Shown piece by piece: positions 1 through 7,455 of a DNA stretch of 64,000 nucleotides. The notes below the pieces were generated by a model that saw only the letters and a list, made by a program, of their open reading frames with translations, had not been told where the DNA came from and did not search any database. The position numbers and the translations under genes are program-made. Every line of letters starts with the position of its first letter. The first letter of the stretch is position 1. Source of the stretch: CAWBRT01 sp963832785 (GTDB taxonomy: Bacteria > Acidobacteriota > Terriglobia > Terriglobales > Acidobacteriaceae); the NCBI GenBank assembly GCA_963832785.1, contig CAWHVF010000006.1, forward strand, positions 1 through 64,000, read 5' to 3'.

Positions 1-1
1 T

Positions 2-826
2 TATAACATATCAAAGGGTACTGGCAGCAATGGGGGCACAACTGGAAATGCTACCGTTGGCGAGCATAACTTTACGCAGTGTGCAAGCGGTGTATCCGGC
101 GGCGGCAGGATATATATAAGCTGGTGGTCGTATGACCATACCAGTCCTAATAGTAATCCGGGTAATTCCAATAAAATAATACGACTTACCGACAGTTCCT
201 TTTATGATGATGGTGTAACTGTTCTTGTAGATCCTGGATCAAATGGCGGTCAGATGTATATATACAGTAATGCTACGGGATATGATCAAAAGGGAAATTC
301 ATATCCAAATATATGGCAAAGCGCAGGTGTATGGGCTAGAAATGAAGTTCTTGTAGACAATACCGCATCACCTAATCCAGTAATAGATTACTGGGTGAAT
401 CATGCTTTGTCGTATAAAGATCAGGCTGTTACTAATTTACCAGGACAGATTACTGGCATTTTTACTCTTGGTGCTGACTGGACCAATGCTCAGAATAATC
501 CTATTCCTCAACAGGACTGGGGGGAAATATACGTTGACTGTACTCCCCAGAGGGTTGAGATAGGTAATGCTTCAACGTGGTCTGCCTGTACCCACACTGA
601 AATACAGATACCGACAGCATGGACAGACAACGGCACAACGGCATCGGCAACGGTGACAGTTAACCAAGGATCGTTCGCTAATGGCTCAACTGCTTATCTC
701 TATGTGGTAGATGGAACAAATACAGCTAATTCAACCGGCCAAGCAATTACTTTTGGATCGGGAAGCGTGGTTGGTACAACACCTCCTGCAGTCCCCACGG
801 GTGTTACAGTACAAATTATTCAATAG
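2..826 (+). CDS. Extracellular beta-rich protein, 5'-truncated
   Basis: The frame is open from the left edge, so the N-terminus lies outside the window; about 274 residues are visible before the TAG at 824-826. The visible part is rich in Gly, Asn, Ser, Thr and Trp, with segments such as SWWSYDH and NSNKIIRLTD, and resembles the jelly-roll carbohydrate-binding or lyase-like domains of secreted proteins. It ends in a PAVPTGVTV-type segment, typical of a linker to fibronectin-III-like modules, so the 3' end may also be cut. Base composition is AT-rich, unlike everything after 3.2 kb. I do not recognise the family with certainty; secretion and a glycan-related role are inference. Confidence 0.6.
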   Translation, partial: YNISKGTGSNGGTTGNATVGEHNFTQCASGVSGGGRIYISWWSYDHTSPNSNPGNSNKIIRLTDSSFYDDGVTVLVDPGSNGGQMYIYSNATGYDQKGNSYPNIWQSAGVWARNEVLVDNTASPNPVIDYWVNHALSYKDQAVTNLPGQITGIFTLGADWTNAQNNPIPQQDWGEIYVDCTPQRVEIGNASTWSACTHTEIQIPTAWTDNGTTASATVTVNQGSFANGSTAYLYVVDGTNTANSTGQAITFGSGSVVGTTPPAVPTGVTVQIIQ

Positions 827-1413
827 AAAATATACTGATGGATATTATATGATGATACATAAAACGCATCAGGACATATTGTACAGCGGTTTATCCATTG
901 TCCCGCCAAAAAATTATAGCAGGAGGATATCAATGCGGCAATGGTTGTAATTTTGAAGTGATACATACGATCACTAAGCTACGGGATGATGGATATAAAG
1001 CCCTTGGACTGATCCACTCCGGGCATACTATTATCTATGGGTATTGTATACGGATGCTGTATGTAGAAATGTTGTTGAAGCTCTTATTAGTGGGGTTAAT
1101 CACGTCGGGTTAATTCCTTGCAGCTTGCTGCGGAGACTGGCGCCCAGTAATAGGCAACAGTCTCGAAATCTATAATAGTTAGAACAACGATAATGTCAGC
1201 TCAAAGTTGATCATTCCGGTATAATATGATATTAATATCTGAGTGTCATGACATTTCATCTGTGATTCCCTCCATGACACCAAAGTAAAACGAGAGTAAA
1301 TTATGCACTCCATACTACTTAAATATATAGCAAATTTGCGTCGTATAATCGTCGTATAATATAGTGCAAGAGTGCAATATCATTGTTAGGCCCCAAAGAA
1401 AGGATAGCACAGC
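827..1413. other. Gene-poor AT-rich gap with a tandem 11-bp repeat
   Basis: No convincing gene is seen. A frame at 898-1113 (71 codons) has weak coding character and no recognisable domain. At 1339-1360 the 11-mer cgtcgtataat occurs twice head to tail, giving two TATAAT hexamers just upstream of the methyltransferase; this is the likely promoter zone, but no well-spaced -35 box is obvious. Confidence 0.4.
1339..1360 (+). promoter_or_regulatory. Duplicated TATAAT promoter-like element
   Basis: Two adjacent copies of cgtcgtataat end in perfect -10 hexamers 11 bp apart and 54-75 bp upstream of the methyltransferase start. The sequence shows the repeat directly; promoter function is inference, because no -35 at 16-18 bp spacing is clear. 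Confidence 0.35.
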
Positions 1414-2223
1414 ATGGACATTCGCAGGGCATGCTTCAATTTCTATTGGAAGGCACAAAAGATAATCGCTCCATCTCTAAAGTATTCACAGACGATTTAT
1501 GAAGAAGTTCTTTTCTCGCACTCAAACAACATTAGTAAGTGGCTCGACCTAGGTTGTGGGCATCAACTGCTCCCCCCATGGCGTATTGACCATGAACGTT
1601 TGCTCGTTGCAAGACCGCATCTCCTTGTCGGGCTTGACTATGATTACAATTCTCTCCGAAATCACAAGACAATAAAGCATCTCATTCGGGGCGATATTTC
1701 GCGCCTTCCTTTCACGTCGGATTCTTTCGACCTCGTCACATCCAATATGGTGTTTGAGCATTTGAGTGACCCAGAAAGCCAGCTAAGAGAGATATTTCGA
1801 GTTTTGAAGCCAAGCGGTTCCCTCGTTTTTCATACCCCTAATTCTATGAGCTATAGCGTGATCCTCGCCAAAGCAATACCCGAAACGCTGAAAGCTGAGT
1901 TTATATGGTTCCTCCAGCACCGTAAGGAAGAGGACGTTTTCCCAGTATATTACCGAGTCAACACGGAGAGGACTGTCCAGAAACTAGCGGAGCGCGTAGG
2001 CTTTGAGGTTGCTACATTACGTCTAATCGTATCAAGTGCGCAGTTTGTGATGATTCCACCGCTTGTAATTGTCGAGCTTCTTCTAATTCGACTCCTAATG
2101 ATGCCTTTTGCGCGTCGCTTCAGAACCAACATCATCGCTGTTCTCACAAAGACTAACAAGGGCAACCACGCGGACGGCTACAGCCTTCGGCTTCCAGCTG
2201 CCGGTGGTGATGCCCATCGTTGA
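1414..2223 (+). CDS. Class I SAM-dependent methyltransferase
   Basis: The protein has 269 residues. Motif I (WLDLGCG, about residues 43-49) and the downstream acidic motif (GLDYD) form the SAM pocket of the Methyltransf_11 fold; IRGDISRLPF and SFDLVTSNMVFEHL are motifs II-III, and EIFRVLKPSGSLVFHTPN is the usual strand 5 motif. Family knowledge suggests a small-molecule, lipid or glycan O/N/C-methyltransferase; the substrate cannot be told. The start is preceded by AAAGGAT about 9 nt upstream. The last about 20 residues (after LTKTNKG) are encoded by a GC-richer stretch and are directly followed by a tail of an unrelated TPR protein, so the true C-terminus may have been replaced at a junction near 2160. 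Confidence 0.75.
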   Translation: MDIRRACFNFYWKAQKIIAPSLKYSQTIYEEVLFSHSNNISKWLDLGCGHQLLPPWRIDHERLLVARPHLLVGLDYDYNSLRNHKTIKHLIRGDISRLPFTSDSFDLVTSNMVFEHLSDPESQLREIFRVLKPSGSLVFHTPNSMSYSVILAKAIPETLKAEFIWFLQHRKEEDVFPVYYRVNTERTVQKLAERVGFEVATLRLIVSSAQFVMIPPLVIVELLLIRLLMMPFARRFRTNIIAVLTKTNKGNHADGYSLRLPAAGGDAHR

Positions 2224-2363
2224 ATGAAGCTATTGCATGGCTGAAACAGTCGATTGAAAAGGGATTCCCCAATTGGGATCTGATTAAAAAGGACCCTGAA
2301 CTTACAAACATCAGGGATACAGCATTTGTGAATAAATTGATTAAGGACCATGATAACTTATAA
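2223..2363 (+). pseudogene. C-terminal fragment of a TPR-repeat protein
   Basis: The frame beginning at 2223 reads NEAIAWLKQSIEKGF, then NWDLIKKDPELTNIRD, and stops with TAA at 2361-2363. This is the typical last repeat and tail of TPR proteins (final helix pair followed by a DPDL-NIR motif). No start codon or upstream repeats exist; a stop lies at 2208-2210 in the same frame. It is therefore an orphan tail abutting the methyltransferase stop, best explained by a rearrangement or an assembly join. Confidence 0.55.
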
Positions 2364-2684
2364 CAGGAAATGGTAAATTATAAATATCTGAAATAGCTGA
2401 GGGCTTTCATAATACCTTATTATTGATGTTATATTTAGAGGATGGTATGAAGCAATCGCCAAATTTTCTGCAGTATATCGAGTGCCTTCACATACTCCTG
2501 CTGGTTAGAATAAACGAGCACTAACCCATGCATGCAGAACATAATTCGGTTGAGTCAAACTTCACTTCTCTCAATTTGGGATTTATCCCTTGCAACAAAT
2601 GATATAAACCCCTTAATTCTTGGGCAAATGATGATATAAAATGTTATTTGACTACTTAATCCAGTTTGTATAAATGTATTATCT
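2364..2684. other. AT-rich gene-free stretch
   Basis: No gene, RNA or clear hairpin is seen. Composition is strongly AT-rich, like the 5' half of the next frame and unlike the rest of the window. Confidence 0.4.
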
Positions 2685-3185
2685 ATGATGAAAGAAGTAA
2701 TAATTGAAAAATGTGAAGATTATTCACTGAATAAAATCAATAGTGTTTTATCAAAATTTGAAAAATTATTTTTGGATAATATTCATAAAGGAGATTCTGT
2801 AGTTATTAAAAAACTGCCCGAGTCCCGGATGACTTTTTTTCGCCACATCGGCATCGTCTTGCGCTGTGTGGGCGTTGGCCTGCTAGTGGTGGCGCTCGCG
2901 CGGCCCCAGAAAGGCACCTCCGAAGAGGAGGTGACTTCCGAGGGTGTTGACATCATGCTTGTGCTGGACGTATCGTACAGCATGCGCTCTCTGGACTTCC
3001 AACCCAAAAACCGGCTCTTCGTGGCCAAGGAAACACTTAAGGACTTTACAGTTCGGAATACCAGCCGAACTGACCGCCCTTCTGGGATGGCGTTCCCCCA
3101 GCCGGAGTGCCGGGAGCCTTCTCTTCTTTTGTTTCCGCCATACTGCGTTTCTCCGTTAAGCCAAATCAGCTCGGTCTCGACGTGA
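2685..3185 (+). pseudogene. Chimeric frame: DUF362-like N-terminus joined to BatA/VWA fragment
   Basis: Residues 1-43 (EVIIEKCEDYSLNKIN to GDSVVIKKL) match the start of DUF362 proteins, which normally continue with VLIKPN. From about residue 44 the frame switches to a membrane helix (VGVGLLVVALARPQ) followed by a von Willebrand A strand with a MIDAS-like DVSYSMRSLDF, the layout of BatA aerotolerance-type proteins (about residues 70-122). After KETLKDFTVR the similarity ends in a low-complexity tail. A complete BatA has about 330 residues and a complete DUF362 about 300; neither is whole. The junction near 2805-2820 coincides with a jump from AT-rich to GC-rich DNA. I read it as a join between unrelated DNAs, not a functional fusion. 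Confidence 0.55.
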
Positions 3186-3203
3186 ACATCCGGCAGCCAA
3201 GCT

Positions 3204-3926
3204 TCAGAGTTCCCGCACGGTTGTGGGGAAAATCCTCTGGTAGGCCTCAGCGTGCGTAATCTTGCGCTCGGTGCGCCGCCGCGCGATGTTACCGCGCTGC
3301 TCGGCCACGTTTTTGTAGTAGGGCCACATGGCGGTCTGCGAGGGAACGCACTGCATGGCCTTCCATTTCAGGTCCCAAACTTCGGTGATGTCGAGAAGGG
3401 TGTCGGGCTTGAAGCTGCACATCTCGGTCTGATGCGGCTCGAAGCAATAAACCTGCGGAGCGGCGATGTGCTTTCCGCCAGGCCGCCCCGGGGCCTGCGC
3501 GACCATGCGCGCCTCGAGCGCCAAACGGCAGGTCGTAACATGATCAAAATTGGCGGCGTCGATTTCCGGATGGGTCAGGACAAACAGCGGCCGGACTTCA
3601 CGATAGATGTCGACCAGCTTTTCCAGAACTTCCGGCGTCGGGCGGAAGAGATAATCCTGCTGATCGAGGAAGCGCACTTCGGCCCCGAGAACCTCGGCCG
3701 CTTTGACGGCCTCGGCTTTGCGGCGCTCACGAACGGCGGCGGCGGTGATTCCGGGTTCGGCGGAGTAGACCTCGTTGGACTCGCCGCGCTCGCCACCGGT
3801 CAGGCAGACCACAACCGCGCGATAGCCATGAACCTTGGCATGGAGAGCAATTGCTCCCCCGGCGCGCCATACGAAATCAGCGGCATGGGCGCTGACGACA
3901 AGCAATGATTTAGCTTCTGAATTCAT
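3204..3926 (-). CDS. PIG-L-family hydrolyase, GalB-like (4-oxalomesaconate hydratase type)
   Basis: The protein has 240 residues. The N-terminal motif SAHAADFVWRAGG (residues 12-24) differs from the AHPDDE of ordinary PIG-L deacetylases and matches the GalB branch, zinc enzymes that hydrate 4-oxalomesaconate in gallate/protocatechuate 4,5-cleavage pathways. GGERGES, the NFDH motif and the late FEPHQ segment also fit. The frame is open further upstream to 4025, but ATG at 3926 has GAGGA about 5 nt upstream, so I chose it. The next gene on the same strand is an aromatic-acid-type MFS importer, which supports a role in aromatic ring-cleavage product metabolism; the other gal genes are not present. 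Confidence 0.7.
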   Translation of the reverse strand: MNSEAKSLLVVSAHAADFVWRAGGAIALHAKVHGYRAVVVCLTGGERGESNEVYSAEPGITAAAVRERRKAEAVKAAEVLGAEVRFLDQQDYLFRPTPEVLEKLVDIYREVRPLFVLTHPEIDAANFDHVTTCRLALEARMVAQAPGRPGGKHIAAPQVYCFEPHQTEMCSFKPDTLLDITEVWDLKWKAMQCVPSQTAMWPYYKNVAEQRGNIARRRTERKITHAEAYQRIFPTTVREL

Positions 3927-4194
3927 CTGATCCTCGTGCTCAAAAGGAAAGAATGCGTCGTTGGTAAACAAGATTCCGCCCGCCGAACGCACAGGCGGCA
4001 GAACGAAAATGCCGCACCTATGCAATCCTCGGGAGAAGCGGTTATGCCGCTCATCATAGCATGCATGTGTCTGGGTCCCAGGATTCAGGCCGGAAGGTCA
4101 GAGAGACATGGTTTCGCCGTTCTATTGGGCAGAATGCGGGCCATTCTCTAACTGTTCATTTGTGGCAGCGATGTCTTCAGGCGTGGGCCTCCAC

Positions 4195-5499
4195 TTAGTC
4201 CGGCAGCGATTTTCCGCGGGTCTCCAGGCCGAAGGGGATCAGCAGCAGTCCGATGCCGAAGACTACGGCAGTCAGCGCGACCGGCTTGCCCAGGGTTCCC
4301 ATATTGCGTACCAGCGCTCCCAGCGCGAAATTTACTCCTGCGCCGATGAAGCGGCCGAACGAAGTAGCGAAAGCAAAGGCAGTGGCGCGGACCGAGGTGC
4401 CGTATTGCTCGGGCAGCCACAGGCTGAACATGGTGAAGTTTCCGCCAAAGAATCCGAGTAGGAACAGCAGCGCGATAAACGGATACAGTCCCTGCGGCAG
4501 ATAGAAGGCCCAGCCAAAGGTAAGCAATATGGCGGTTCCCATCCCCGCGAAATAGATCGCCAGAGTAGGCTTTCGTCCCAGACGCTCCGCCAGCGGCGGC
4601 AATGCCAGGCATCCGAGAATGGTGCCGATCGATAGCAGGCCCGTGCCTAGAGAAACCAGCCGCACGGCATGGGGCAGCGAGGAGCCCGCCTTGCGCGCCA
4701 GGGTGATGATCGCGGTCGGCTCGTAGACGGCGGCCGCCCACAGGCCGACAATGGCTACTGTCAGCAGCGCCGTATTCACCAAGGTGCGACGCAGATAGCG
4801 CTCGCGGAAGATATCGCCTAAAGGAGAGCGTCGCCGCAGCGGCTCAACCTTGACGGAGCGCTCCCAGCGTTCGGGTTCCTTCACGCGCCGGAGGATCAGC
4901 AACGAGAGCGCCACGGGCGCCAAGCCGCAGAGGAACATGGCACGCCAGCCAAAACGGGCGCCAACGGTGTAGTTCAGCGCGGCGGCGAGAAAGAATCCCG
5001 CGTAGTAGCCGGTTTGCAGATAACCGGCTCCCATCTTGCGGCGATCCTCCGGCCAGGCTTCGGCGACGTAGGTTCCCGCCAGTGCCCACTCGCCGCCGAT
5101 ACCAATTCCGGCCAGCAGACGGAAGATGGCCAACTGCCATACGTTCTGCGAGAGCGCCGCGGCGCCGGTGAAGACCGCATAGACGAAGATAGTGGCGGCC
5201 AGCACCCATGTGCGTCCGAAACGGTCGGCGATCGGTCCCCAGATGAATGAGAGTCCCCAACCGATCAGGAACAGCCCAAAGAGGGTCGAGCCGACCAGGG
5301 CGACATTGGGCGCGCTATTGGACATTCCCGACTTGGGCAGAAGTTCGGTGAGAGCCGGACTAAGCACGAGGGCGTAGATGACGGAATCCATGCCGTCCAA
5401 TGTCCACCCTGTCCAGGCTGCCCAGAAGCCTGTGATCTGTTGGCGCGTGAGCTTGGTAGAAACCGGCTGCGAAGGGAACGGGAGTGCTCGTTCTGCCAC
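4195..5499 (-). CDS. MFS transporter, aromatic acid:H+ symporter-like
   Basis: The 434-residue, 12-helix MFS protein has the DGMDSVIYALVLSP first helix and the paired loops PIADRFGRT (between TM2 and TM3) and PPLAERLGRKP (between TM8 and TM9) typical of the AAHS/MHS branch (PcaK-like). The conserved acidic residue in TM1 (LDGMD) is needed for proton-coupled uptake in that family. The GTG start at 5499 is set by AGGAGG 5 nt upstream. Its stop lies about 270 bp from the GalB-like gene on the same strand, so the two may be cotranscribed for uptake and breakdown of an aromatic or dicarboxylic acid. The substrate is inference. Confidence 0.75.
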   Translation of the reverse strand: MAERALPFPSQPVSTKLTRQQITGFWAAWTGWTLDGMDSVIYALVLSPALTELLPKSGMSNSAPNVALVGSTLFGLFLIGWGLSFIWGPIADRFGRTWVLAATIFVYAVFTGAAALSQNVWQLAIFRLLAGIGIGGEWALAGTYVAEAWPEDRRKMGAGYLQTGYYAGFFLAAALNYTVGARFGWRAMFLCGLAPVALSLLILRRVKEPERWERSVKVEPLRRRSPLGDIFRERYLRRTLVNTALLTVAIVGLWAAAVYEPTAIITLARKAGSSLPHAVRLVSLGTGLLSIGTILGCLALPPLAERLGRKPTLAIYFAGMGTAILLTFGWAFYLPQGLYPFIALLFLLGFFGGNFTMFSLWLPEQYGTSVRATAFAFATSFGRFIGAGVNFALGALVRNMGTLGKPVALTAVVFGIGLLLIPFGLETRGKSLPD

Positions 5500-5664
5500 A
5501 AAGCCTCCTAAAGAAAACTGCTGGGATGCCTTGCGAGATGCCGGGGTTCCGGTTGGTGTTGCTCCTTTTGCGCAGAAGCAAAAGGGTGAGCTTGGGCGAG
5601 TTCTGAAGAAAGCTGCGGCCCACCAAGAAGTGGCGGAGTTCCAGCTTGCACCGAATCTTCCGAA

Positions 5665-7075
5665 TCAAGCTGGCCGATGGCCGCTGACAATGGAGCCGGC
5701 GTTGCGGTCGAGCTTGAAGAAATCGAGTACAGCCGTCAACGCAATGGCCGCGATGAGGAAGAAAGCCAGATGAAAATCGCCGACCTGCAGAGCCGTCGTG
5801 TCCCGGCCATGGACCAGGGCAGCCATGTGCAGCGCCACTGCGCCGACGCCGATTCCCATGCCCATGGTCATCTGCATCATCGTGCTGGCGAAGGTGTTGG
5901 CCCCGGTCATTCTTTCGGCGGGGACGTCGGCAAAGGCGAGGCTGTTGAGACTGGTGAACTGCATCGAACGGCAGAGGCCGCTGAAGAAGAGCACGGCGGC
6001 CATCAGCGCCTTGGGCATGGCAGGAACCAGCAATCCACAGACGAAGATGGAAACCGCCGCCAGCATTCCGTTGGTGATCAGCACGGGACGGAAGCCGAAG
6101 CGCCGTAGCACGGGAGTGGTCACAGTTTTCATGCCGAGGTTGCCGGCGAAGAGCGCCAGCATCAGCAAGCCGGAGGCAAAGGCGTTCATGCCGAATCCGA
6201 CCTGAAACAGCATGGGCAACAGAAAGGGCGCCGTGCCGATGGCGATGCGGAACAACGAGCCGCCGAAGATCATCACCGCGAAACTCGGGAATGCGCAGCG
6301 CCGAGAGATCGATGATCGGATGAGGATGACGCCGGGCCTGCAATACGGCCAGCACCGCGCACAGCGCGCTGAAGCCCCACAGCAGGCTGACATCCCTCCA
6401 GGGAATCTGCCGCTGCCCCATGAAATCCAAGCCGTACATCAGGGAGAAGCAGGAGAGGCCGCTCAACAGGAATCCCAGCCAATCCAGCGGCTGCTGCTCG
6501 CCGGCACGATGGTTGGGCACTAGCGCGACGGCGGCCAGAATGCCGAGCACGCCGAGCGGCACATTGAGAAAGAAGATCCAGCGCCAGGAGGCGTAGGTGG
6601 TGATGAAGCCGCCGAGCGGCGGGCCCAGAATCGGCGCCACCAGTCCCGGCCAGGTGATGTAGGCGATGGAGTCAATGAGATCCTTCTTTTCCGTGTTACG
6701 CAGCACCACCAGGCGGCCGACCGGCACCATCATCGAGCCGCCAATTCCCTGCAGGACGCGGGCCGCCGTGAACTGCCACAGGCGCGAGCTGAAGCCGCAG
6801 AGCATGGAGGAAAGCGTGAATATGGCGATGGCGAGACAAAATATCGTTCGCGCGCCGAAGCGGTCGGCAATCCACCCGCTCATGGGAATGAAGACCGCCA
6901 GCGTCAGCATGTAAGCGCTCATGCCCGTGCTGAGGGCAATGGCGGTGGTGCGGAGCGACGGCGCCATCTGCGGCAGGGCAGTGGCAATCACTGTGCCGTC
7001 GAGATTCTCCATGAAAAAGGCGCTGGCTACGAGCAGGGCGATGAGAACGAAATTCGGGCGTCGGAGCTCCGTCAT
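5665..7075 (-). CDS. DHA2-family (EmrB/QacA-type) MFS exporter, frameshifted
   Basis: This is a 14-helix drug:H+ antiporter. The first frame carries ENLDGTVIATALP in TM1 and GWIADRFGAR in the TM2-3 loop and is good to about nt 6284. Coding then continues in the next frame from VMIFGGSLFRIAIG to the stop at 5665, so one extra base near 6281-6284 (a G run) breaks an otherwise complete gene of about 470 codons. The start could be ATG 7075 or the in-frame GTG at 7111; neither has a strong ribosome site. It is probably an inner-membrane multidrug efflux pump; no MFP or TolC partner gene adjoins. Confidence 0.7.
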
Positions 7076-7455
7076 CGGGTGATCATGCCGTTCTTTGGGG
7101 TGTCCGAGCACAATTCTACATTGAACGGCTACTCTCGCTCAGCGGCTGGGCGCTCAGTCCCTCAGGATTTGCCCCCGCCGTTATAAACTCGCGCCGCAGA
7201 CTGATCAGGTTTCCGCTGCGCCAGTCTAAAGCAGTGGTCGTTTGCCATGTCCACTCGACGGCAGCGGCCGACTGGGAGCGGATCTAGGGCGTACCTTAGA
7301 AGTCGGGTCAGGTGAACTGCGCATGCCACTGCACCGATACAGCAGCTATCCTCACCGTTAGTGTCGTGACACAATTGATGGCCGCAAGGCGTGGTCCGCT
7401 GACAGCGGCTCGCTTGCGTCCGACGGGGTGCAAGCAAGGCGGACTCTCTGATCAG
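7076..7455. other. Divergent intergenic region
   Basis: This 380-bp stretch separates the leftward exporter and the rightward sensor kinase. It should carry both promoters, but I see no clear -35/-10 pair or operator palindrome. Weak frames on both strands do not look like genes. Confidence 0.3.

Noticed and set aside
898..1113. 71-codon frame in the AT-rich leader region
   Set aside because: No recognisable domain, weak start context and no overlap with conserved motifs; left unannotated.
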